Notes: generated from the letters alone by a model not told the origin. Positions 20,826-33,137 are shown, numbered from the stretch's first letter. The stretch is 64,000 nucleotides of DNA from Pomphorhynchus laevis (GCA_012934845.2 WNNJ02003665.1:372001-436000), one strand, 5' to 3'. Numbers and translations: made by a program.

Positions 20826-21149
20826 TAATATAGCTGTTATCTGAAATATTATTCTAAATTAATATAAGTTTACTTTTATTAATATAAATATATTTACTAA
20901 ATTAATAAGTTTACTCGACTGCATTTATATCGTAATGTAGGATACGACATTGGATGCACATTTCGGAAAATAGAATAGAGAATCGCCGAACAAATGAATT
21001 ATCACGCTTTGTAGTTTTGGTCAGTGCCGAAAAATCAAATGTCGTGCTAAATAAATCTTTGTAATAATAAGAACTCGTATCCGTAAAAATACATTCAAAT
21101 ATAAACTGATATAAACAAAACCTACCGATTATATATATTCGACGATTTT
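20826..21149. other. AT-rich spacer
   Basis: No gene or recognised repeat is seen. Confidence 0.4.
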
Positions 21150-21740
21150 TAAACCGGTGTCTGGGATTCTTTTGTAGAATTCGACCATATATATAAATAT
21201 AAAGTCTTTAAAACAAGACACAGGGCAAACAAGATATTTGACGTTTCACCCTTTATTGGGCTTTTTCAATTGTGTGCTCAAGCTGTAAATTCTTTTGTAG
21301 AAAAATATTGTCAGCTTAAGAAATAAGCTGTAAAAAATATTTACAGCTGAATCACACAATTAAAACAGCCCAGTAAAGGGTGAAACGTCAAATATCTTGG
21401 ACCGCTTCGTCATTATTTTGACACATCAGTGTCAGATACCTCCCACTACTGGATACAGAGGAGGACCGGCATATATATATTTGTTAGAAATTTTCTAGCT
21501 CTAAGTAGTTTTTGACATACTCGTGCCGTCTGCCGGTCCTCCTCTGCACCCAGTAGTTTGAGGTATTTGGCACTGATGAGTCAAAATAATGACGAAACGG
21601 TATCTGGTATCGTTTTGTCGATTCCTTCGTGGCTGCCACATCATGCAAACAGAAAAATGCCCACGGAAATCTCTCATTTTCTTGTCAAATATCTTGTTTG
21701 TCCTGTATCTGGTTTTAAAGACTTTATATATATATTCAAA
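21150..21740. mobile_element. Nested inverted-repeat complex
   Basis: Three inverted pairs overlap. (1) AAAGTCTTTAAAACAAGACA and CAAACAAGATATTTGAC near 21200-21243 pair with 21676-21722. (2) AAGATATTTGACGTTTCACC to TTTTTCAATTGTGTG (21229-21276) pairs with 21353-21402. (3) CGTCATTATTTTGACACATC to AGGAGGACCGGCA (21408-21471) pairs with 21528-21598. It reads as one foldback inserted beside or inside another, with one outer arm used twice. Confidence 0.7.
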
Positions 21741-22134
21741 ACTTGAAAAGCAAAACTACCCTCAATCTAAAACATCAGAAAGAATTTCGCGTTTTACAGG
21801 AACATTTTTAAGTGTACAAATGTATAAAATATAATTTGATGTTACACCTGCTCTCAGATTAAGGGTAGTTATGCTTTTTAAGCTTTAAACACTGTTTATG
21901 CGCGTGTTATAGTGCCGTCACTTAAGTTTGTTAACTTAACAGCGCGTTGCCGTTGTTAAAGTTCGTCGTACCAAACTTTAACACATATAAGATGACTGGG
22001 CATACGTAGAGACGTTGAATATTGCTAGAATAATTCGATTCTATTTATTGTTCTGATGAAGATATATAGAATGCTGCCCTGTGTTTATGCCTCCTTGTAG
22101 GGAAAACAGTGTTTTTTATATAAACAAAATATAA
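21741..22134. other. Spacer
   Basis: A short inverted pair lies around 21745-21885 (AAAGCAAAACTACCCTCAAT against TTAAGGGTAGTTATGCTTTT), continuing the inverted-repeat complex to the left. No gene is seen. Confidence 0.4.
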
Positions 22135-22300
22135 TAAGAAAATTTTAATTATTAAGTGAAGATTTTTATGGATAGATAATAAACAAATGTTTTGTATTTG
22201 AATAAGATTAACTAGGTAATCAAATTTCACCAGAGGAGATACGTCATTAGGCGTATTTTATATAGTTTAAAACAGACTCAGGTATCTGATTGATTAAAAT
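22135..22300 (+). repeat. PLE coding end and tail, internally deleted
   Basis: It carries the coding end (TTTTTATGGATAGATAATAA), AGAGGAGATACGTCATTAG, then jumps to a worn terminal motif (AACAGACTCAGGTATCTGAT), skipping the box region. Confidence 0.65.
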
Positions 22301-24270
22301 GTACGATCCTTTCGTAGTTTTTTTGTGAGAAGACTATATTAGTAGAAAAATAAAAGTTAGCAATTGCTGTGTAATTCCAATATTATATTTAATCAAAATT
22401 ATATAATCACTTGAAGGATTTTTATATAATTAGATAGCATAATCATATATTGACATAATTAATACATACGTAAATTCCATTAAATAACAATCCAATAGAA
22501 ATCAAATAGATGTCTACTCGTGGCTAATGGAATTATCAGCAATAATCAATATACTCATGTAGTTGGAGCTATGATTGAGTAAACGTGTATTGTGTGTTTA
22601 AAGCGTGTGTGGACTGGGTATAAGTAATAGATAATTTTGCATCGCTTAAGGCATTCTCTTAATGAAGCTGGTGATGCTCTACAACTTGGGATTAAGATTA
22701 TGATACAACAAACATAGTCTACGATAAAACTCTACCCACATTGCTATTTACATGTTATTGTAAAAATCCGTTTTTATCTTCAAAAATGTTGCCGTAATTT
22801 AGCTAATCTCATAACAGATGTAATCATTAGATGTGATCAATTATAAGAACATTTATTCTTCGACAAGGTTACTCCCATTCTACAAGCAAGGTAAATGTTT
22901 TTTTGTAAGATTAGATAATTTTCATAACTTCTAAATGGCATATGCCATCATAGTAACCAAATCACTGTTCAATTTCTAAAAAATATTAAGATCAGTAAAT
23001 TTAATAGAACAAATCAAAAAGAAAATCGAATTTACCAGATTTAATATTGAGACAACCTATGTAAATTTCCGAATAGTTTAGAAAATGCCGATATGCACTT
23101 AAAATGTCATCGTAGGAAACAAAATTGATTTACACCAAATCTTTATTTCAGCCAAATTTAGATGTTCAATTTATTGTTATAATTTCAGCCAAAACTAAGA
23201 TTTTTAATTTCACGCAAAATTTAATAAGGAATTAAATTTCATGAACGCATTGCATATATAATATATTTTAAATGTTAATTGTAAAAATAACTTTGACATT
23301 TGGTGATGAAATAAATTTTATTAAAATTTTTTGCAGATCAGCTAATGACTACTTCAGCCAAACACTATTATTAATTAATTATTACTTATTAATTAAATAT
23401 TACATTGTTATTTAAATAGCCTATAAATAAGATACACATTTGCATGGTTTGAATGTAGTATCTCATTTACTTAGAAAATCAATATATCCATTCACTACAT
23501 GTACGGAACCATTTGGGAAGACATAATGCTATGCCGAACTTTTAAGCTCATCAATAATGTCAGCGTCAAAGAATGTTTGAGAGAGCTTTGACGTTATTTT
23601 CCAATAAAACATTGTAAAAACAGTTAAGATTCTCGAATAACTGATACTTAGGGATTTTAATTTTTAATCTTTAATATTAAAGCCTTAAATGTGGTATTTA
23701 ATACAATTATTAACATAAGCCCATTTTAATTTGCTTTTTTAATGTTGTTCGTAAATGACATCATTGTGCGATATTTAAATAGATAAAAATGAACATGTGG
23801 AATGCCATTCTGACGGATACTTCCTAATCATGTATGAGTTTGAATATCCGTTCAACTACGTAACTGTCAATGTCTCCGGTATTGTCGTTGATTCAATACA
23901 GAAATACCATTTTGTTCGAAAAAACGGAAAACTATATAAATATTTTGTTTAAACATTTTATTTTTCCAATCCCAGGACATAAGCATTAATGTCAGAAGAA
24001 TACATTCCACATGCCCTATTTATTACGACATCTGTAATATATTAGCATAGGAAGCATCTAAATATCGATTTAAACAATTGAAACATGGTAAGACGGTGTT
24101 TATAATCTAATAGATAAAATGTAACATTAGGAATTTGCTTAACTGAGTCTACTTTTTCGATCAGTTAACCAAATCTATTTTTTTGAATTTTCCGCTTTTT
24201 AATATTAAGATTATAAATCATAAGTATAACTGCTTTTGAATGATTTTGAGTTATCAAAATATTTAAGGAT
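22301..24270. other. Long spacer with decayed coding remnants
   Basis: About 22540-22950 (+) reads as broken protein (LRHSLNEAGDALQLGIKIM, LHVIVKIRFYLQKCCRNLAN) that I cannot assign; it may be a pseudogene or an old element. At 23791-23952 (+) 53 codons are open, including ECHSDGYFLIMYEFEYPFNY, with an acceptor-like TTTAAATAG just upstream. A minus-strand scrap SQTFFDADIIDELKSSA lies near 23540. None is a supported gene. Confidence 0.3.
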
Positions 24271-24389
24271 TCTAATAATTCAATTGTATCCATATATTAC
24301 TTGATGATATTTAATATCATATATTACTTGATGGTTGAATTTTTGTTAGATAGGCGTTATAGTTGTTATAACTTATATATGTATATTTT

Positions 24390-25430
24390 AAGTTGATATA
24401 CCTGTGCAGTCATTGTTACTATTGAAATTTTGTATATTTTGTATATTTACTAATGAATATATGATACGTTTATATGTTTATAATTGAATATAATATGTTT
24501 GGGTGTTAAGTTGATATACCTGTGTAATCATTGCTACAATTGAAATTTCGAGACCAATATTTTATTCTGCGCGTGGTGTTAATCCTTTATTTATAATCCA
24601 GCATAAGTATGTTGTTAGTTCTTTCAGCGTAGGGTCCTTTTCACGTTTCGGGCCTTTTAATGTTGACTGACAATTACTCGAATCGTCTGGTTTATTGGCA
24701 ATTAGATTTAATGAAAGACTTTTCTTATTACGTTTTTTAAATGAAATTGAAATCATTTCTTATTTTAAATCAAATCAGCGTTGGTAGGAGAAGGTACCAC
24801 CTTCAATTTGAAAACTTACCTATGTTTCCTAATGATTACTATTATCAAACTAGTCATATATAGTTTGTTTCCTAATTTTAAGTTGATATACATGTGCAGT
24901 CATTGTTACTATTAAAAGTTTATGACTATTTTATTCTGCACGCTGCTTTTATCATATCTATAAGCCAACAGCAGTACGTTTCATTTTAGTAATTATAGAC
25001 CTCATCAGCTACTGATCCAATACCTACGTTTCACGTTTCGGTCCTTATAATGTTGGCTGACGATCACTCGACTTCTTTTTTGATTTAGTTTACGCCACAT
25101 TTCACTGTTGGTGGACCTCATCAGTTACTGATCCAATACCTACGTTTCACGTTTCAATCCTTTTAATGTTGGCTGACAATCACTCGACTCGTCCGCTTGA
25201 TTTGCAATTAGATTTAATGAAATACTATTCTTATTACGTTTTTTAAATTTAATTGAAATCATTTCTGATTTCAAATCAAATCAGCATTAGTAAGAGAAGG
25301 TACAACCTTCAATTTGAAAATCTACCTGTTTCCTAATGATTACTATTATCAAACTAGTCATCTATAGTTTGTTTCCTAATTTACCTGTGCAGTCATTGTT
25401 ACTATTGAAATTCTGTATATTTTCTATATT
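24390..25430. repeat. Interspersed direct repeats of about 290 bp
   Basis: About 24640-24930 and 25130-25420 are diverged direct copies sharing CTCGAnTCGTC, GCAATTAGATTTAATGAAA, TTCTTATTACGTTTTTTAAA and CAAACTAGTCATnTATAGTT. The word CCTGTGCAGTCATTGTTACT recurs at about 24405, 24890 and 25385. A 64-codon minus frame in the first copy (KGPKREKDPTLKELTTYLC) has protein-like composition but no match, and the second copy does not preserve it. Confidence 0.6.
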
Positions 25431-25439
25431 TTTCCTGGA

Positions 25440-25655
25440 TATTTCTAACGCTTCTTTAATATCTACTAAATCTAGATTTGTATAAAGCGTACTAAAATCG
25501 GATGTATTTATATTTTAAAAATTTATTACTTTTGTGTGTTTTAAAAATTCTTTTGTAAAATTAATACTGAAATAGTGTTTATATCAGTATTAATTTCGAT
25601 TACCTTGCAATATTTCTTAAAGTGTGTTTTAATTACTTTAACTATTTTATTCATA
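25440..25655 (-). mobile_element. PLE reverse-transcriptase shard
   Basis: Minus-strand sequence matching about 5475-5690 of the PLE, covering the segment from the HFKKYCKVIEIN region to motif A (YDFSTLYTNLDL) and DIKEA. Both ends are abrupt and no tail is attached. It is better preserved than the related shard at 2655-2830. Confidence 0.75.
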
Positions 25656-25794
25656 TAAACTAACAGAGGTTATCTGCAATTATCAAAAGGATGATTGTAT
25701 AATTATAATAATACGTTAATATTGTTATATTACGTTACTATATTATTTTTCTAGTTTTATAATTTGTTAATACAAAGTTTATTTTATATACCAC

Positions 25795-26510
25795 CAATAT
25801 ATATAATGGTGGTGCACGGATTGCTGAGTAAACAACGGTCTAGGATTTCTTACGAAATTCGGCATTTATATAAAATGGTGTAACTCGATTCACGACTTTC
25901 AGTCACCATGTCACTTCTAGACGATCACTTTATCTGGTAAAGGCTTACGCTCTTTACCAGATCGAATTGCTGTGCGGGCCATCCTTAAACACTAGGCTGA
26001 GGTTGTTGCTGAATTGTCGTTGCACTCGTTGGATCCTTAATTGATACGGCATGTATAATAGTAGTGCACGGATGTGCTGAGTAAACAACGATCCAGGATT
26101 TCTTACGAAATACGGCATGTATAATAAATGGTGTTGCTTGTTAGAGTGGACTTTGATTCACGACTTTCAGTCACCATGTCACTTCTAGACGATCACTTTA
26201 CCATCGAAATGATAAGTACCCGGCAATACTCATCAGTAGGATAAAGTACTCACTGGTCGTTTCGGTTGCCTGTGTGACATTGTGAATAAAGGCGTTTTCG
26301 ACACTTGGCTTAGTTGATTGACGCTTACGCTCATTACCAGATCGAATTGTTGTGCGGCCCATCCTTAAACACTAGGCAGAGGTTGTTGTTGAATTGTCGC
26401 TGCACTCAACATTTATATAAAGTGGTTTTGTTTGATAGACTGGACTTCGATTCAAGACTTTCAGTCACCATGCCACTTCTAGAAGTTATCGTCTAGAAGT
26501 TTATATTGTT
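25795..26510 (+). repeat. Satellite-like repeats of about 250 bp
   Basis: Units begin with GTGCACGGAT, GCTGAGTAAACAACG at about 25812 and 26064 and share CTTTCAGTCACCATGTCACT, CTAGACGATCAC and GTGCGGCCCATCCTTAAACA. A third, partial unit runs about 26315-26510. The first unit has a perfect 11-bp hairpin, ATCTGGTAAAG (25932-25942) with its complement at 25952-25962. No coding capacity. Confidence 0.75.
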
Positions 26511-26689
26511 TATTATCCATCCGTAAACATTTCAGGTTATAAGTATTATAATTTCCGGTTAAGAGCTTTATATTGTAATAAGATACTATAAATTATTTTT
26601 TTTAATTTTGTATATTTTACTATTTTCTGTTTGATTTTATTTTTATATTAACTTTAAGTAACAATAAACTTAAGTTATTAAAATAACTT

Positions 26690-26917
26690 TATTAAGTAAC
26701 TTTACGCCAGATGAAATCAAAATTTCATCAGAGGAAATACGTCATATATTACGTACGTCAATACGCAATATTGGTTCGAGGAATAGGGGCCGAAATCTGA
26801 TAGTAGATTTCATTGCCGAAATCCGATAACATAGCAGTTCCTTCTGATGAACACGTTTATCTTTATTTTTAATTTATAAATAGTATAAAATACGTATATT
26901 CAGTTAGATCTCTGAGT
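26690..26917 (+). repeat. PLE tail with rearranged box region
   Basis: AGAGGAAATACGTCATATAT, GGTTCGAGGAATAGGGGCCG, a doubled CCGAAATC-type box, CATAGCAGTTCCTTCTGATG, then a jump to the terminal AAATACGTATATTCAGTTAG. It lies directly in front of the LINE fragment that follows. Confidence 0.75.
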
Positions 26918-26929
26918 AAGGCATCCAGG

Positions 26930-28240
26930 TAATCTTATTCTTAATGAAACTTATTAAAGAAGGTTATTATCAAGGAAGGTCAACTACTGATGCACTACGA
27001 CTACTCAGGAAACAGGTAAGAGAGCGGTTTATATGTAAATCTGCACTTTACGTTACATTCATTGACTTTACAAAGGCCTTTGATTTAGTGGATAGGATAC
27101 TTTTACTTCGTAATGAACATTTCTTTATCGATGATCCCATGCTGAACTGACTTTTACGCTTACTGACTCCAAACCGTATCAAAATATTTGACGGCGTTCG
27201 CCTATCAAGCACTATAATCCAAAATCGTGGAATGCTACAAGGGGACCCTTTAAGTCCTCTACTTTAATTAATGACCTGTCGGGGAAAATTATATCTGCAA
27301 GAAAATCGAATTGCATATTTTACGCTGACGCTCTTTCAATTTTGTCTTGTAATCTTGAATCTGCCCAGATTGCACTCAACACTTTATTTGATTATTGCTT
27401 GGAAAACAAAATATCCGTAAACACGGAAAAATCAAAAATCGTAAAATTCCGTAAGGGTGGCCGATTAGCTTTTCTATGGTTCAAATAAACTAGAATTTTG
27501 TTGCGAGTATTCTTATCTTGGCTTTATCCTAAATACTAAATAAACGTTCACCAATCACATCATTCAAAAATGCGCAAAACTCACAACTATCACTTCTTCA
27601 TTCCAAAATGTAGGAAATTTATCATTCGGCGGAGCCATTAAATTCTTTAGAACTATGCTACTCGCGATTATCACGTACGGTCTTCCTGCAATCTGGGACG
27701 ATCTCACAACCTCAAATTTTAGGATGATCGATTCCATGCAATGGCGATTTATCAATAAGATAGTTGGAATCTCTCCAAAATGTTCTTCTTCTATCATTGC
27801 GGTTATCTCTCAAGTTCCTAATTGTTGTGTATACATAAAAAAATATATTACGCTTAGATAACCCTCCAGCACTTGTCGCTCATTTTGACGCCTATGAAAT
27901 TTCAAATTTTCATTTAGATACTGATATTCTTCGGTCACCAGCATATCTCCTAGAATCAATGAAAAGATCCGTTCAGTTCTTCACGACCAATAACTTGGAG
28001 AGCGTCGGTGAATGGTTACTATGAAAAATTTTGAAACATAAATGTTGCTTGTCATCTAAGAAGTAAACACTGCCAATGTCGCTTTTGTAATTTATCATGT
28101 TCACAATTACTACATGTATTTGAATGCAGACATTTGTCAAAATTCAGCCTGAGGCAAATAGACAGGATGTGAATCTACTACCTGATACGATGGTTACTGT
28201 TATCTGTTTGAAAATGATTCCGACTGTCGTGACAACAATT
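26930..28240 (+). mobile_element. LINE RT fragment, decayed
   Basis: Plus-strand RT remnants: GRSTTDALRLLRKQ, YVTFIDFTKAFDLVDR (motif A), RGMLQGDPLSPLL, KFRKGGRLAF, SYLGFIL, and a C-terminal part ITYGLPAIWDDLTTSNFRMI. Several stops and frame shifts are present. The fragment at 62740-63580 (-) seems related (MQGDPISPLLVSLLVSDLP). It sits between two PLE tail ends in the same orientation. Confidence 0.7.
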
Positions 28241-28284
28241 GACTAATAATAAATTGACTAAATTTCGACTAATAATAAATAATA

Positions 28285-28378
28285 AATTGATAAAATCTTA
28301 TGTTATTATTTATCTTTATTTTTAATTTATATATAAGATAAAATACGTATACTCATTATCTTATCTGATTTGATCAGT
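28285..28378 (+). repeat. PLE tail terminus
   Basis: Only the last 90 bp or so of the tail: AAAATCTTATGTTATTATTT, TTAATTTATATATAAGATAA, AATACGTATACTCATTATCT. It follows the LINE fragment directly. Confidence 0.65.
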
Positions 28379-29578
28379 ATAAAATTTTTCACTAATACGT
28401 AATGGTAAAACAAATAAAATCACATTCTAATAGAAGGATATCATAGACATTAGCAGATATACATTAGTATGTGATACATAAATAATATAATTTTCATTGT
28501 ATAAATCTTAAAATTTCTAAGTAAAACTTTTTACTTGGTTTTATAATTTTCATTCCTAATATCTTAATGAAATTATTGTATTACATCTTATTTTTATTAA
28601 ATATGATTTTTTTATTTTTATTTTTATTAATCTTATTAAATTTTATTATTTAATTATTTAAATTTTATTTATTCTAATTTATTTTTATTTATCCTTATTT
28701 TAATTTTTAATCGATTACGTAGTCGATTAAAAAATAATTAAAAAAAAACAGTTTTTAAAAAGTAGTCGATTAGATAAAATAATTGAACTTTCATCTTTAT
28801 ATGCTCAATAAGTAATCTCAGATAGATATTGTCAAGCTGATTATGATAGTACTATCTTAAATAGATTATATGTTCATTATATAACCAAATATATGCAACA
28901 AATTCTATCATAAAATAATCATTTAGCAAATAATAAAAGGGAATTTTGAATTTAAGGAAATAAAAATAAGGATATGATAAGACAACATTTATGATAAAAA
29001 ATAGTCGATTAGATCAAAACTGCATGTCATTTTTATCTGTTCAATAAGATTAAATCCTGTTGATTAAGTTTATTAATCTTTTAGATTTCATAGGAAAGAT
29101 GGAATGCAAAAAGAGAAGTGTAACTCAACAGGTATATTACACCAGTTTCACTGAATATAATTTATATATTTAATTGTAATAATAACCAAATATAAAAGCA
29201 ATTTTAAGCTATTTTAACAAGTATCATACACATTTGCTTTATAATTTGTTTGGTAAATATTTTACTTATGAACCCAATAGTAGTGACAGAATTTACTAGC
29301 TGGTTTTGACTGTCATTTCGTGACAGAAAAAGTGGTATAGCTCTGACCATATCTCAAAGCTTTCAAGGTATTCGTAGAAACTCTGTCCACAGGTACAAAA
29401 TAGCATTCGAGTAATGAGAAAAATAAAATTGGCCTTTTGAATACCATATTCAAATACTTATACTGATTATAGATCAATGACTACTAATGATTTATTAGTT
29501 TTCAAGAGTCAGAGACAAAAACAACTTAAGAACTGAACAATCACTGGTAATTTCATGTGTCCATGAAAAATTATAGCT
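28379..29578. other. AT-rich spacer
   Basis: No gene is recognised. The GTAGTCGATTAAAAAATAAT and AAAAATAGTCGATTAGATCA words near 28720-29010 are locally repeated. Confidence 0.35.
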
Positions 29579-30298
29579 TTATGTAAGCGATTCATTACTG
29601 AAATTACTGTCCTTGAAAAATGATGGTTTATCCGCAGGAACAATAGACGAGAGGATGGATCTGAAGGCGGAAACATCGTGGTCCAGACGTGCTTGTGGAG
29701 ATAAGGAGTTAGAAGGCGTGATATTAGTAACAATGACGCAACGATCGCGAGAAGCAAAGCGCTTCCGTAAAGGAGGACGACTGACGTGAGTAGGTGAGAT
29801 CACGATATAAGAGCTGACAGTTGATGATTTGGAGGGATTTGGTTTGACGACGGGAGACATAGAGGATAATGATAATAAAGAGGGTGGCAAGCGATGTGAG
29901 GAAAGGTTATGAGTGGAAGGATAGTGGAGGTTGGTGGAGGTGATTTTGATTGATGGATGCAAGTTATTGAGAAACGAGACAGGAAGGACGGGACGTGGGG
30001 TGTCGGGGAGTGAAGATGACATGGAATGGGAAGTGTATATGGTGGCAGGGTCGGTGGGTGGAGAAAGGACATTAGAAACGACGGGGGTAGTTTGAGTTGA
30101 CGTGTTGGATGTTGATATGTGCTTATTGGAAAGGTTGCATATTAGTTTGTTGGCACAAAAACCACATACGAAGTCTTCTTTAGCCTTATTCTTGTCGCAG
30201 GTGATTGTTGTCCAGACGCTGCAGTCGTGTATCGAGCACTGTACTTGCAGTTGTCCATAGTTGGTGTCGGTCTTAGTTGTTTTCTTACGTCCACCCAT
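29579..30298 (-). CDS. CR1-type LINE ORF1 protein, N-terminal part
   Basis: A 239-residue frame. It starts MGGRKKTTKTDTNYGQLQVQ and has a PHD-like zinc cluster: CSIHDC, W, TTITC, FVCGFC (about residues 21-54). A long Ser/Pro/Thr-rich linker follows, then RDRCVIVTNITPSNSLSPQA, matching ORF1 of the LINE at 49345-53480 (RGRCVIFANIPESNSSEPQL). CR1 ORF1 proteins bind the element RNA. The frame ends soon after, so the copy is cut in its 3' half with no ORF2 attached. A 13-bp tandem array stands immediately upstream of the ATG. Confidence 0.75.
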   Translation of the reverse strand: MGGRKKTTKTDTNYGQLQVQCSIHDCSVWTTITCDKNKAKEDFVCGFCANKLICNLSNKHISTSNTSTQTTPVVSNVLSPPTDPATIYTSHSMSSSLPDTPRPVLPVSFLNNLHPSIKITSTNLHYPSTHNLSSHRLPPSLLSLSSMSPVVKPNPSKSSTVSSYIVISPTHVSRPPLRKRFASRDRCVIVTNITPSNSLSPQARLDHDVSAFRSILSSIVPADKPSFFKDSNFSNESLT

Positions 30299-30302
30299 AA
30301 AC

Positions 30303-30440
30303 GATGGTTGCCGTCGATTGTTGTCGTCGATGGTTGTCGTCGATTGTTGTCGTCGATGGTTGTCGTCGATGGTTGTCGTCGATGGTTGTCGTCGATGGTT
30401 GTCGTCGATGGTTGTCGTAGTGCGTCGATGGTTGTCCTTG
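30303..30440 (-). repeat. 13-bp minisatellite in front of LINE ORF1
   Basis: About ten units of GATGGTTGTCGTC (plus strand) begin four bases upstream of the ORF1 start codon. Because the unit is not a multiple of three, open frames across it are spurious. The array would lie in the element's 5'UTR. Confidence 0.9.
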
Positions 30441-30532
30441 TGCGTTAAAACTGTTAAAGTTGCTGGATTGATTGTATATTATTATATCTCAAATGTATGA
30501 TTATTAGAAACCAAAATTTTTTTTAATTTTTT

Positions 30533-31200
30533 TTATTTAAAATAATTATTGCTCCTGAAAAATAACCATATTTATAAATTAAATGTTTCAATTAAATTTA
30601 TTAAAAATTTATTGTTTCCGCAAAATAACTTTCAGTGCAGTTTATATTCGAAATTAATATTTATTAAATGCTTAAATTTTGGATAATTAATTTAAGCAAG
30701 GGCAAATGCATCTTATTCAAATGTTCAAATCTCTCAGATGTTCGTCTGCAATTTCTGAAACTCATATTACACTCATATATAAAAATTAAATGGCTCAATT
30801 TAATTTCTAATTAAAAAATTTATTGCCCTTGAAAAATAAATACTTATTATATAAAATTACTTATTATAATATATTATGATATTTTTAAGATAGTTTGTCT
30901 GACACTTTTTGTGTCATGCAGATTATATAAATGTCCTATAATGTAGAAATTTCTATGAATCTGATGAATATATAAAGAAGAATCGTCAATTTATGAAAAT
31001 ATACTTTAAAATTTTTAAAATTAATATGCTGAAATCTAGGATAATTAATTTAAATATATTTTTTAATAATTAATTTAAAATAATTATTGCTCCTGAAAAA
31101 TAACCATATTTATAAATTAAATGTTTTAATTAAATTTATAATTAAAAATTTATTGTTTCCGCAAAATAACTTTTAGTGCAGTTTATATTTGAAATTAAAT
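30533..31200 (+). repeat. Two direct copies of a 130-bp AT-rich repeat
   Basis: About 30533-30660 and 31071-31200 share AATAATTATTGCTCCTGAAA, AATAACCATATTTATAAATT and TTTATTGTTTCCGCAAAATA almost without change. A third, poorer copy is near 30785-30845. Family unknown. Confidence 0.8.
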
Positions 31201-33137
31201 GTAAGAATTGATTGATTTATATATTCATCAAACAATTTGTTCAAATACATGTTTGCTAACAAAAATGTGATGAAAATATTTATTTTTAAAAGCAAATATT
31301 CCTTAAATGTATTCCCAATTTAAATACATTAAATGTTCTTATCAAATACTGAACCAATAATATTCTTCCATTTCAAATATATAGTTATTACAGAAACGAA
31401 GAAGCATTATTCGTTCCTGTAATAACTACATGTTTTTATTAGTATAATATTTATAATATAATAATTTAAATATCATAATATTTATAATATAAATATTACA
31501 TTATGACATATAACGTTCTTAAATTTAGTATGTGATATTAAAGGTCTTAAACAGACATATATCACTAAAACAATCAACCCTTCGATTGCAACTGAAGTAA
31601 TCTTACTTAAGTAGTCCCCCTCGCGAAAAAAGAGAAGGAGAGAAGATGATATCTAATTCTCGCAAAATAATTAAAAAATAAAAAGAATAAAAAATAAGTA
31701 TAATTCAACAAAATCATCATTCCTTCTCCCCATTATTAATTCTGATGATTATTCTGATTTAGTTAACTAAGCAAGTCGGATGACTTAGGTAGTCAGATGG
31801 TTTAAAGATAAAACCATCGTGTCAGTTGAATGGTGTGTATATTTCTTTGAAAGTGGAGTTTCTGCTATATAATTAATTTATGCACATCATTAATTTAAGT
31901 AATGATAATTTTATTATTACTTAAATTTTATTATTTTCAATTTTAATTCATCATTATTAAAAAAGTGTAATTTCAGATACACTTCCTTTGAAAGTGTAAC
32001 AGAAATCACATCGTCTAAAAGGCAGGAATTGTAAATTAGGGTGAAATGTCATACTAATGCAATGAGAAAAGCCATTATAGTTTATACTGTCTGTTTATGA
32101 TGACAAGGTTCAGTATAAACTGCGCTGTAGCATATCAGGTAAAGTATACGAACATTTAATATTTAATCGAATCAAAGTTATCCCTAGAAAAGGGTTAATT
32201 TCAGAAGGAATATAAAGAAAGCAATGTGAAGAGATAGATTGAAATGAACAGACATTGCATTCTTCAGGAGAAAATAAAATTTTTAATAACTTTATATTCA
32301 AATTATCTTGAATTAATTCTAAAATAATTCATGTCCTTATCTGTCTTGATTTTGATTTTGGTTATTTTGTTTTAAATTTATAATTTTAACTTTTCATTTT
32401 GATCAAAAATTGTGTATTTTGATAATTTTTATCTTACAGTGCAAAAGATCAAAATGTATTGTGGAAAAATATTGCGCAACTACAATAAAATGATGCTTAG
32501 TTTGATCGCTAATTGGCGTAAGTTTCAAACAAATTCGAATTTTAAGCTTAATATACATAGGAGTACATACCGGAATATTATCTAAGCATTTATATTTTCA
32601 TAGACCACGTTAGAGATTTTCTTGACTTCTTAGCTTTCAAAAACGTAGTATGGTATTTACATTGACGCCAAGTAGCAAAATGAACAATGATAACACATAA
32701 CTGCTTTAATATATTCATTAGTCAGTATTATTCAATATATTGGCGATTTCACATATGCGATTTTCATTTTCGTTCTCCTTATTTCTGGAAAGTCCATTAA
32801 AATTATTAAGTGTCTAGTACAAAAAAATACTATTTCGTGATGCTATAAAACTTTAGAGAATACATTGAAATTCTCAAATGACCAGCATACACAGAAATAA
32901 TTTATAATAATTTATAATTTCGAATTTTTGAAATGCTTAATAATGTTCTGGCCTATAAATCATATATAGTAGTGGGAACGTATCAAGCTCATTTGCATTC
33001 ATGATTTCCTTTAAGATTATAAAGACATATTTAAACTGTATCGTGTTTTCGACGATGTCAAAATTCGAATGATTGTTTCGAAATTCTTTGATTTTCAAAT
33101 GTTTTTCTTAAGATGTGATCGATAAAATCCATACATA
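31201..33137. other. Spacer with one candidate exon
   Basis: At 32440-32517 (+) a 78-bp stretch lies between a strong acceptor (TTTTTATCTTACAG) and a GTAAGT donor. One frame is open (KIKMYCGKILRNYNKMM). An earlier CAG/GTAAAG donor at about 32138 follows MMTRFSINCAVAYQ, but the phases do not give one convincing product. A 12-bp hairpin (TAGTTATTACAG, 31382-31393, with its complement at 31417-31428) is also present. Confidence 0.3.

Noticed and set aside
25795-26510. A CRISPR-like array or tRNA cluster
   Set aside because: The units are long, diverged and spacerless, with no cloverleaf; this is an animal genome.
30227-30500. Two overlapping plus-strand frames rich in VVVDGCRR
   Set aside because: They are translations of the 13-bp minisatellite in front of the LINE ORF1.
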